Shown: positions 57,307 through 64,000 of the stretch, piece by piece
Position numbering within the stretch: position 1 is the stretch's first letter
Layout: each line of letters begins with the position of its first letter
Assembly (NCBI RefSeq): GCF_014650675.1
Contig: NZ_BMVK01000001.1
Span: forward strand, 124,001-188,000
Direction of reading: 5' to 3'
Length of the DNA: 64,000 nt
Source of the DNA: Streptomyces anulatus
GTDB lineage: Bacteria; Actinomycetota; Actinomycetes; Streptomycetales; Streptomycetaceae
The notes under the pieces: model-generated
What the model was told of the DNA's origin: nothing
The model's database searches: none
The model's input: only the letters and a program-made list of their open reading frames with translations
Program-made: the position numbers and the translations under genes

Positions 57307-57669
57307 TCAGAGGCTGATGTGGTACGCCTTGCGGAGCGTCTCGTGAACGGTCCAGGTCGTCCGGTCGCCCTCGCGCAGGACGCAGGCGTCCCCCGCGCCG
57401 ATCTCCAGCGTCGCCCCGCCCTCGACCGCGACCGTCGCCCGGCCGCTCACGACCACGAACAATTCGTTCACCTCGGTGTCGGTGACCACGCCGGGCGTGA
57501 TCTGCCAGATTCCCCGGATCTGCTTGCCGTCGGCCGATTCCCACAGCACCTTGCCCGTCACCACGGGGTCGCCCGAGACGATCTGCGCCGGATCGAGAGG
57601 TTCCGGAACGAGTTCGGCGTCCGGGATGTGCACGGCGAAGGAGGCGGGTACCTGGTCATATGTCGTCAT
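57307..57669 (-). CDS. Cupin-domain protein
   Basis: 120 residues, one small RmlC-like cupin barrel: GIWQITPGVVTDTEVNELFV and SGRATVAVEGGATLEIGAGD correspond to the two conserved cupin motifs. The first His-x-His pair of the classical motif is absent, so metal binding is doubtful; similar to the DUF861/(S)-ureidoglycine-type cupins. Single gene, ATG 57669. Function unknown. Confidence 0.83.
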   Translation of the reverse strand: MTTYDQVPASFAVHIPDAELVPEPLDPAQIVSGDPVVTGKVLWESADGKQIRGIWQITPGVVTDTEVNELFVVVSGRATVAVEGGATLEIGAGDACVLREGDRTTWTVHETLRKAYHISL

Positions 57670-57773
57670 GGCCGGTCACCTTAGCGATCGCTTCCGGCCA
57701 CCCGGCGGCCAGGACCCGCCACAGCACGTCCGCCCGTGGTTTGCGCCCCTCCCGGCCGCGACAGGGATGGGGC

Positions 57774-58745
57774 ATGCCTCAGAACCCACCGGACCAACGT
57801 CCCGCGGATACGAAGACCCCTGAGACGAACGCCTACGAACCCGTGCTCTCGGCGGAGGTGCGCGCCGCCCTGAGCGCCGGTCCGCCCGTCGTGGCACTGG
57901 AGTCGACGATCATCGCGCACGGTCTGCCGCGCCCCCGCAACCTGTCCGTGGCCCGGGAGCTGGAGGGAATCGTCCGGTCCGCCGGCGCCGTCCCCGCCAC
58001 CGTCGCCGTCCTGGACGGGCGGGCCCATGTCGGTCTGAGCGAGGACCAGTTGGAGCGGATCGCCGGAGATCCCGGGGTGCGCAAGCTGGGGCACCGCGAT
58101 CTCGCCCCGGCGCTCGCCGCCGGGGCGAGCGGGGCGACGACGGTGTCCGCGACGGCGTTCCTGGCGGCGCGGGCGGGGATCGGCGTCTTCGCGACGGGCG
58201 GGCTCGGCGGCGTACACCGGGAGTGGTCCGAGAACCAGGACGAGTCGGCCGATCTGCGGCTGCTCGCCCGCACCGGGATCACCGTGGTCTGCGCGGGGGT
58301 GAAGTCGATCCTCGACGTCCCGGCGACCCTCCAGCGGCTGGAGACCCTCGGCGTCGGCATCGTCGGCTACGGCACCGGGCACTTCCCCGGCTTCTACCTG
58401 AGCAGCTCCGGCGAGCCCGTCGACTGGACGGTGCGCAGCCCCGAGGAGGTGGTGGAGGTGATCCGGGCGAAGGAGGCGCTGGGCGGCCCGCCGGCCGCGC
58501 TGATCGTCGCCAACCCCGTGGCGGCGCAGGACCAGTTGGATCCGGCGCTGCACGACCGGGTGCTGGCGGAGGCGCTGGACGCGTGCCGGGAGCGGGGCAT
58601 CTCGGGGCAGGGTGTCACTCCGTTCCTGCTGGACCAGCTGATGCGGCGGACCGGGGGCGCTTCGCTGGAGGCGAATCTGGCGGCCGTCCGCGGAAACGTG
58701 GCTCTCGCGGCGCGGATCGCCGTCGCGGCGGCGGTCGCCCGGTGA
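57774..58745 (+). CDS. psuG: Pseudouridine-5'-phosphate glycosidase
   Basis: 323 residues from ATG 57774 (MPQNPPDQRPADT), AGGGA 8 nt upstream. Splits or forms pseudouridine-5'-P from uracil and ribose-5-P. Motifs PVVALESTIIAHGLPRPRNL, VRKLGHRDLAPALAAGASG, ATGGLGGVHREW and NPVAAQDQLDP match the family. The stop overlaps the GTG of the kinase gene, giving a complete psuG-psuK catabolic pair. Confidence 0.95.
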   Translation: MPQNPPDQRPADTKTPETNAYEPVLSAEVRAALSAGPPVVALESTIIAHGLPRPRNLSVARELEGIVRSAGAVPATVAVLDGRAHVGLSEDQLERIAGDPGVRKLGHRDLAPALAAGASGATTVSATAFLAARAGIGVFATGGLGGVHREWSENQDESADLRLLARTGITVVCAGVKSILDVPATLQRLETLGVGIVGYGTGHFPGFYLSSSGEPVDWTVRSPEEVVEVIRAKEALGGPPAALIVANPVAAQDQLDPALHDRVLAEALDACRERGISGQGVTPFLLDQLMRRTGGASLEANLAAVRGNVALAARIAVAAAVAR

Positions 58746-59656
58746 ACCGTCCGGCGGCGGGCGGCGGGCTGCTGGTGGTGGGGGACGTGGTCACGGACGT
58801 GGTGGCGCGGTACGGATCGGTGCTCGCCCACGGTACGGACACGGCGGCCCGGATCCGTACGCTGCCGGGCGGCGCGGGGGCCAACGTCGCCTGCTGGGCC
58901 GTGCGTTCGGGCTGTCCGGAGGTCCGGCTGCTGGCCAGGGCGGGGGCGGAGTCGGCCGGCTGGCACCGGGAGGAGCTGGAGCGGGCGGGGGTGCGGCCGT
59001 TCCTGGCGGTGGACGACGCGTTCCCGACGGCGACCGTCATCGCCCTGGTCGACGCGGCGGCGGAGCGGACGTTCCTGACCGATGGCGGGGCGGTGCTGCG
59101 GCTCGCCGTCGAGGACTTCGCGCCCACGATGCTCGACGGCGTCGGGAGGCTGCATCTCTCCGGCTATCTCCTGTTCGCCGAGACGAGCCGGGCCGCCGCC
59201 CTCCTCGCCCTGCGCACCGCCGTGGAGCGGGGCGTTCCGGTGAGCGTGGACCCGGCGTCGGCCGGGTTCCTCGGCGAGCTGGGGCCCCAGCGGTTCCTGG
59301 AGTTCGCGGAGGGGGCGGAGCTGCTGCTGCCGAACGCGGACGAGGCGCGCCTGCTCACCGGGCTGTCCGGGCCGGAGTCCGCGGCGGCCGAGTTGAGCCG
59401 GTGGTTCCCGCGCGTCGTCGTCACCCTGGGCGCGCGGGGAGCCGTGGTGGCCGCCGGGGGCGAGGTCGTCGGCCGCGTCCCCGCCCCGCCGGTGCGCGAG
59501 CCGGTCGACTCGACGGGGGCGGGCGACGCGTTCACCGGCGGGTACCTCGCGGCTCTGCTGGCCGGGGCCGAGGACCTGGCCGCGGCGGCCGAGGGCTGCC
59601 GGGCGGGGGCGGCGGCCGTGGCCGTGGTGGGCGGCCGGCCACCACCGGTCCGGTAG
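58742..59656 (+). CDS. psuK: PfkB family carbohydrate kinase, probable pseudouridine kinase
   Basis: 304 residues from GTG 58742 (GTGA overlap with psuG). Ribokinase-fold: LPGGAGANVACWAVRSG near the N-terminus and the anion-hole/catalytic base motif DSTGAGDAFTGGYLAALL. By context it phosphorylates pseudouridine for PsuG. It is called kinase firmly and PsuK by its coupling to psuG. Confidence 0.9.
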   Translation: MNRPAAGGGLLVVGDVVTDVVARYGSVLAHGTDTAARIRTLPGGAGANVACWAVRSGCPEVRLLARAGAESAGWHREELERAGVRPFLAVDDAFPTATVIALVDAAAERTFLTDGGAVLRLAVEDFAPTMLDGVGRLHLSGYLLFAETSRAAALLALRTAVERGVPVSVDPASAGFLGELGPQRFLEFAEGAELLLPNADEARLLTGLSGPESAAAELSRWFPRVVVTLGARGAVVAAGGEVVGRVPAPPVREPVDSTGAGDAFTGGYLAALLAGAEDLAAAAEGCRAGAAAVAVVGGRPPPVR

Positions 59657-59725
59657 CGGCGGACGCCGCCGTCCGGAAGCGGCCGCCGCCCGTCCGGTGG
59701 TGTCCGTTTCACGCCGTGCGCGGGT

Positions 59726-60373
59726 TCACCCGCTCCCGGGCAGCCCCGACCAGGCGGGGTGCGACGGGTCGTCCGCCCGGACCACCACGTCCGCGCGCTC
59801 CGTGGGCGCCACCTCGTCCTCGTACCGGGCGAAGGCGGGCAGGGTCCAGCGCTCCGACTCCGCCGTACGTCGCCGCAGCGCCCCCGGGGACAGCCGCAGA
59901 TGGACGCTGAGCGCGAACGGGAACCAGTGCCCCAGCAGGAACGGGCCGTGCACGACGACCACCCCGCCCTCGGGCAGGGAGTGGTACGGGGTACGGGTGG
60001 CCCGGTCGGTCACGGGGTCCCACAGATCGGGCAGCACACGGCCGAAACCGCCCGCCTCCAGCGGCCCGAACACCTCCCGCCACAGCGCCCCGGTGTCGTA
60101 CCAGCTGTCGACGTACGCGTCCGGGTCCCGCTTCCCGTACTCGAAGCGCAGGCTCGCCGGGCGCAGGAAGCCCTCGGTGGAGATGACGAGCACCGCGCGG
60201 CCGAGCAGCCGCAGTTCCTGCGCGAGGCGCTCGGCGCTCTCGCCGGTGCGGGCGGCCGGAGCGCCGTCGATGCCGAGCGCGAGCCAGGGCCCGCCGTCGG
60301 CGGCGGAGAGGCCGTCGCCGTACCGGGCCAGCTCGCCGGCCAGCCGTTCCCAGGTGATCGCTTCGAGTCGCAC
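59726..60373 (-). CDS. Uridine kinase-like protein with degenerate P-loop
   Basis: 215 residues from GTG 60373. The fold-level layout (WLALGIDG, VLVISTEGFLRPASLRFEYG, DPDAYVDSWYDTGALWREVF, VVVVHGPFLLGHWFPFALSV) is that of uridine kinase/P-loop nucleoside kinases. But where GxxGxGKS/T is expected it reads GIDGAPAARTGESA, with no Lys. Converges on psuK, 69 nt apart. Catalysis by the usual mechanism is unlikely; a binding or alternative role is possible. Confidence 0.75.
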   Translation of the reverse strand: MRLEAITWERLAGELARYGDGLSAADGGPWLALGIDGAPAARTGESAERLAQELRLLGRAVLVISTEGFLRPASLRFEYGKRDPDAYVDSWYDTGALWREVFGPLEAGGFGRVLPDLWDPVTDRATRTPYHSLPEGGVVVVHGPFLLGHWFPFALSVHLRLSPGALRRRTAESERWTLPAFARYEDEVAPTERADVVVRADDPSHPAWSGLPGSG

Positions 60374-60421
60374 GGCTCCATCATCGCCGGACCGGCGGAG
60401 GGGCGCTTCCGTGCGGGAGGT

Positions 60422-61114
60422 TCAGGCGCCTCGCAGTTCGGCGGCGAGCGGGCCTTCGCCGAACACCTCGACGCGGCCGTCCTTCACCGCCTCCGCGAAG
60501 GTCGCCCGGCCCTCCGCGAGCTCCAGGCACACCCCGGCGTCGAGGACGATCCGGGCGTCGGGGCGGTCGGCGGGACCGTATCCGTACACCTCGGAGCCCG
60601 CTGCGGCGCCCGCGAGCACGGCCCCCGCTCCCCCACCGACATGGAGGTGGAACTCGCCCTCCTCCAGCCGGACTTCGAGGACGCCCTCCCGGGTGAGCCC
60701 GGCCAGGGCGCCGAGCAGGGGCAGGGCGAACCAGTGGGCGCGCACCGCGTCGGTGGGGCGGCGCTCGGCGAGCGCGGGCGCTCCCCACTCGGCGAGGGCG
60801 GCGAGGACGGGCAGCAGGGCGCGGCCGCGCGCGGTCAGTTCGTAGACCGATGCGGCCGACGGGGGCGGCAGCTTGCGGCGCAGGGCCAGCCCGGTCTGTT
60901 CCATGTCCTTGAGCCGGGAGGCCAGCACGTCCGTGCTGACGCCGGGCAGGTCGGCGTGCAGGTCCGTGTACCGGCGCGGCCCGCCCAGCAGTTCACGGAC
61001 GATCAGCAGCGTCCACCGGTCGCCGACGGAGTCGAGGGCGCGGGCGGTGGCGTCGAACTGGTCGTAGCTCCGGCGACGGACGGGGCGTGCTGCTGGCTGC
61101 TGCTGACGTGGCAT
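60422..61114 (-). CDS. HxlR-type winged-helix transcriptional regulator with SCP2-like C-terminus
   Basis: 230 residues from ATG 61114 (61132 is an alternative). HxlR winged helix at about 15-100: DSVGDRWTLLIVRELLGGPR, YTDLHADLPGVSTDVLASRL. The C-terminal 120 residues (VRAHWFALPLLGALAGLTRE, ATFAEAVKDGRVEVFGE) are SCP2-like, perhaps for a ligand. The redox Cys of some HxlR members is absent. Divergent from the aminotransferase gene across an operator-like region, so it likely regulates itself and that gene. Confidence 0.88.
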   Translation of the reverse strand: MPRQQQPAARPVRRRSYDQFDATARALDSVGDRWTLLIVRELLGGPRRYTDLHADLPGVSTDVLASRLKDMEQTGLALRRKLPPPSAASVYELTARGRALLPVLAALAEWGAPALAERRPTDAVRAHWFALPLLGALAGLTREGVLEVRLEEGEFHLHVGGGAGAVLAGAAAGSEVYGYGPADRPDARIVLDAGVCLELAEGRATFAEAVKDGRVEVFGEGPLAAELRGA

Positions 61115-61136
61115 GCGACGCAGTCTAGACATGTTG

Positions 61137-61171
61137 TTGGACTTTCCAAGCTGAAGCTTGGTAAAACCAAG
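61137..61171. promoter_or_regulatory. Operator-like array between the HxlR and aminotransferase genes
   Basis: TTGG-N5-CCAA occurs at 61137-61149 and 61158-61170, exactly 21 bp apart. Between and overlapping them is the 16-bp inverted repeat CCAAGCTGAAGCTTGG (61146-61161). The site lies within the 85-bp divergent interval, as expected of HxlR autoregulation. Confidence 0.65.
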
Positions 61172-61199
61172 TATCGCAATTCGGCTCGGGAGGCAGCGC

Positions 61200-62411
61200 A
61201 TGGAGTTCCGGCAGTCCAGCAAGCTCAACGAGGTCTGCTACGAGATCCGGGGCCCGGTCATCGAGCACGCCAACGCCCTGGAGGAGGCGGGCCACAGCGT
61301 GCTCCGGCTCAACACGGGCAATCCGGCGCTCTTCGGCTTCGAGGCTCCCGAGGAGATCGTCCAGGACATGATCCGGATGCTGCCGCAGGCGCACGGCTAC
61401 ACCGATTCGCGCGGCATCCTCTCGGCCCGGCGGGCAGTGGTCCAGCGCTACCAGGCCATGGGCCTGACCGAGGTCGGCGTGGACGACGTGTTCCTCGGCA
61501 ACGGGGTGTCCGAGCTGATCTCCATGGCGGTGCAGGCGCTGCTGGAGGACGGCGACGAGGTGCTGATCCCGGCCCCGGACTTCCCGCTGTGGACGGCGGT
61601 GACCACGCTCGCGGGCGGCAAGGCGGTGCACTACGTCTGCGACGAGGAGTCCGACTGGAATCCGGATCTCGCCGACATGGCCGCGAAGATCACCGACCGG
61701 ACCAGGGCCGTCGTGATCATCAACCCGAACAACCCCACCGGCGCGGTCTACCCGCGCGAGATCCTCGAAGGCATCCTCGATCTGGCCAGACGGCACGGAC
61801 TGATGGTGTTCGCCGACGAGATCTACGACCAGATCCTGTACGACGGGGCCGAGCACCACAGCGCGGCGGTCCTCGCCCCCGACCTGGTCTGCCTCACCTT
61901 CAGCGGTCTGTCGAAGACGTACCGGGTGGCCGGCTTCCGGTCCGGCTGGATGGTGGTGTCCGGTCCGCGGCAGCACGCCCGCAACTATCTGGAGGGCCTC
62001 ACCATGCTGGCCTCCATGCGGCTGTGCCCCAACGCCCCGGCCCAGTACGCCATTCAGGCCGCGCTCGGCGGGCGGCAGTCCATCCGGGAGCTGGTCGCGC
62101 CGGGCGGGAGGCTGCACGAACAGCGCGACCGGGCCTGGGAGCGGCTGAACGAGATTCCCGGCGTCTCGTGCGTGAAGCCGAAGGGCGCGCTGTACGCCTT
62201 CCCGCGCATCGACCCCAAGGTTCACCCCATCGTCGACGACGAGAAGTTCGTGCTGGACCTGCTGCTGCGGGAGAAGATCCAGGTGGTGCAGGGCACCGGC
62301 TTCAGCTGGCCGCGCCCGGACCACTTCCGCATCCTGACCCTCCCGTACGCCGACGACCTCGACGCGGCGATCAGCCGTATCGGCCGCTTCCTGAACGGAT
62401 ACCGCCAGTGA
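61200..62411 (+). CDS. Pyridoxal phosphate-dependent aminotransferase (AlaA-like)
   Basis: 403 residues from ATG 61200 with GGGAGG 6 nt upstream. Fold-type I: LIPAPDFPLWTAVTTLAGG, INPNNPTGAVYP, FADEIYDQILYDG and the PLP lysine in FSGLSKTYRVAGFRSGW, plus the C-terminal Arg in DHFRILTLPY. Best match is alanine/valine-pyruvate aminotransferase of the AlaA type; exact amino donor uncertain. A long upstream frame is noncoding since it crosses the operator region. Confidence 0.92.
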   Translation: MEFRQSSKLNEVCYEIRGPVIEHANALEEAGHSVLRLNTGNPALFGFEAPEEIVQDMIRMLPQAHGYTDSRGILSARRAVVQRYQAMGLTEVGVDDVFLGNGVSELISMAVQALLEDGDEVLIPAPDFPLWTAVTTLAGGKAVHYVCDEESDWNPDLADMAAKITDRTRAVVIINPNNPTGAVYPREILEGILDLARRHGLMVFADEIYDQILYDGAEHHSAAVLAPDLVCLTFSGLSKTYRVAGFRSGWMVVSGPRQHARNYLEGLTMLASMRLCPNAPAQYAIQAALGGRQSIRELVAPGGRLHEQRDRAWERLNEIPGVSCVKPKGALYAFPRIDPKVHPIVDDEKFVLDLLLREKIQVVQGTGFSWPRPDHFRILTLPYADDLDAAISRIGRFLNGYRQ

Positions 62412-62435
62412 GCCGCGCGCCCGGTCCGGCCGGGG

Positions 62436-64000
62436 TCAGATGAGGCGGAACAGGTCGGCGGCGGCGTGGACGTCGGTGAGGTCCTCGATGGAGCGGAGGT
62501 TGTCGCACAGTGCGTCCAGGACCGAGCCCGCCTCGGCCGCACCCGGGGCGCCGACGGCGAGCCCGAAGAGACGGAAGCCCAGCACCCGCCTGGCGTCGTT
62601 CCAGCCACGCATCCATTCCTCGGTGACGCCGCACTCGTCGTCGGTGATCATCACGATGTCACCGCGTGTGCTGGTGGCGTCGTCGAACTCCTCCTCCAGC
62701 AGTTCGCGGGCCACGGTCAGGGGCGCCTGGTAGCTGGTGCCGCCGCCGAGAAAGGTCTCCGCGAAGTCGAGCACCTGCTCGATGCCGGCGGACCGGCCGG
62801 CCGGGAAGCGGAAGACCTGGATCCTGTCCTCGGCGGAGAACAGGATGCCGACGAAGTCGCGCCCGGCGTGGCGGGCCTGGTCCAGCAGCGCCAGGGCGCA
62901 CGCCTTGGACCACGCCTCCCGCGTGACCCCGCCGGGCCCTGCCGCGTACATCGAGTGGGAGGTGTCCACGCACGCGATGACGGCACCCCGCCCCGTCGGC
63001 TGCTCTCCCCGGCTGTCGTAGAGCATCAGTTGCCCGGCGGCGTACCGCGCGGCGAAGACGGCGCGCAGCTCGGGCAGGCCGAGGTTGGCCAGTTCGGAGG
63101 GGATCAGGCGGGAGAGATCGTCGCCGAGCGTGACGCCGACGAGCTCCCCGGTGGCGCTCTCCACCTTGCGGGCCCGCTCCCCGTCGGCCATCTGCCGAAA
63201 GCGGCCGATCAGTTCGGCCCAGCGGGCGAGACGGCCGGCCCGCAGCCGCTCGGCGAGACGGGCGCGCCGCGCGTACGGCATCCGCTCCAGCTCGCCGGAG
63301 CCCACGCCCCAGGCCCGCATCAGCACGGCTTCCTCCCGAACGGCCTCGGCGGCCTCGCCCGCCGCCCGGTGCGCGGCTCCCCGGAGGCCGGGGACGGCGG
63401 CGGCGCCCTGCGCGGCGTCCTGGGCGGCGAGCCGCGCGGCCGCCCCGATCGCCTCGGCCGTCTGGATCGCCCGTCGGAGGGCGTCGGCGGTCGCTGCCGG
63501 TACGCCACCGTCCTCATCGGCCTCTTCGGCGGCCCGCCCGAGCGCCTCGGCCACGGCGGTCGCCGCTCTTTCGGCGTCCTGGCGGGTCCTCGCCGCCTGC
63601 TCGGCCCGCCCCTGGGCGTCCTGGGAACGCTCCAGCATCCTGCGCAGGGCGCCGGCCTGGGCGAGGACGGCCAGGGCTGCCGCGTAGGGGTCACCGACGG
63701 TCTCCCGGCGCAGCGCGGCAAAGCCCGGTGACTCCACCAGTGCGGAGATGACCTGGTGGTTGACCAGCCGCGAGGCATCCATCTCCGTACGCTCGCGCAG
63801 TCGGAGGCCGACCTTGTAGGCGGCCAGGAACACATCGGCCAGGAGATCGGCGGCGTGGTCGTGACGCTCGCCCAGCTCCCGGGCCAGCTCGCGCAGCCCT
63901 TCGGACTGTTCGCAGGTGTCGCGCCAGGTGAGCCGTTCGAACCGGTCCGCGAGGACGACCCCTGTGCACCGCTCGGCAGTGGAGTGCCCCAGCCACGTCC
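62436..64000 (-). CDS. vWA-domain protein (5' end outside window)
   Basis: About 521 residues are visible and the frame is open to the window end. The last 200 residues form a von Willebrand A domain with MIDAS VIACVDTSHSMYAAG (DxSxS), a middle Thr in FLGGGTSYQAPL and IVMITDDECGVTEEW. The N-terminal part is helical, Ala/Arg/Glu-rich (SQDAQGRAEQAARTRQDAER). It resembles ViaA/CoxE-type proteins that work with MoxR/RavA AAA+ ATPases; whether such a gene lies beyond the window cannot be seen. A GTG at 63833 is an internal codon. Confidence 0.86.
   Translation of the reverse strand, partial: TWLGHSTAERCTGVVLADRFERLTWRDTCEQSEGLRELARELGERHDHAADLLADVFLAAYKVGLRLRERTEMDASRLVNHQVISALVESPGFAALRRETVGDPYAAALAVLAQAGALRRMLERSQDAQGRAEQAARTRQDAERAATAVAEALGRAAEEADEDGGVPAATADALRRAIQTAEAIGAAARLAAQDAAQGAAAVPGLRGAAHRAAGEAAEAVREEAVLMRAWGVGSGELERMPYARRARLAERLRAGRLARWAELIGRFRQMADGERARKVESATGELVGVTLGDDLSRLIPSELANLGLPELRAVFAARYAAGQLMLYDSRGEQPTGRGAVIACVDTSHSMYAAGPGGVTREAWSKACALALLDQARHAGRDFVGILFSAEDRIQVFRFPAGRSAGIEQVLDFAETFLGGGTSYQAPLTVARELLEEEFDDATSTRGDIVMITDDECGVTEEWMRGWNDARRVLGFRLFGLAVGAPGAAEAGSVLDALCDNLRSIEDLTDVHAAADLFRLI

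Overview
The window is high-GC DNA with actinobacterial gene content: a suf operon led by an ArsR/HTH-type SufR, a zwf-opcA pair, an RbpA-family protein, whiA-yvcK-rapZ-uvrC, mycothiol-dependent-type enzymes and many secreted proteins with Streptomyces-style signal peptides. From established knowledge the order suf / haem A-O synthesis / tkt-tal-zwf-opcA-pgl / pgi-secG-tpiA-pgk-gap / whiA-yvcK-rapZ-uvrC / uvrA / uvrB is the conserved core arrangement of Streptomyces chromosomes. I assign the window to Streptomyces; I cannot name the species.

Layout. 1-3.8 kb (minus): sufR-sufB-sufD-Rieske, cut by the window start. 3.8-9.3 kb: a divergent two-gene ABC exporter, ctaA, an amidohydrolase, a hypothetical gene and ctaB. 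9.6-16.2 kb (plus): tkt-tal-zwf-opcA-pgl, the pentose phosphate genes, coupled by 4-nt overlaps from zwf to pgl. 16.3-25.2 kb: an accessory block between pgl and pgi with a frameshifted VOC gene, a barstar-domain protein, a 1170-residue secreted ALF-repeat protein with a barnase-like tail, a secreted FG-GAP protein with a trypsin fold lacking its catalytic His, a small secreted protein and a Tat-exported poly-gamma-glutamate hydrolase-like protein. 25.3-33.1 kb (minus): pgi with two PH-domain membrane proteins, rbpA-like, secG, tpiA, pgk and gap. 33.3-38.5 kb (minus): whiA, yvcK, rapZ and uvrC with overlapping ends. 38.6-54 kb: a secreted papain-like protease and partner, an HTH regulator, a Rieske lipoprotein, uvrA, a DinB/MDMPI-type enzyme, an MBL hydrolase, terC behind a probable manganese riboswitch, two terD-family genes, uvrB and an MHYT membrane protein. 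54-64 kb: GDPD, alkyltransferase, MFS exporter, cupin, psuG-psuK, a kinase-like protein without a P-loop lysine, an HxlR regulator divergent from an aminotransferase, and a vWA protein cut by the window end.

The core is housekeeping: Fe-S assembly, haem A for cytochrome oxidase, NADPH and triose metabolism, development control through whiA, and nucleotide excision repair (uvrA, uvrB and uvrC are all here). The most unusual part is the accessory block, where the large secreted protein and the barstar-domain protein look like a polymorphic RNase toxin and its immunity protein. Regulatory DNA is also rich: a leaderless sufR promoter overlapped by an inverted repeat, a terC leader whose 3' aptamer strand can pair either with the 5' strand or with the Shine-Dalgarno, three evenly spaced GGGAC-N4-GTCCC palindromes upstream of gap, and a pair of TTGG-N5-CCAA boxes 21 bp apart in a divergent promoter. 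No tRNA, rRNA, CRISPR, transposase or phage gene was recognised.
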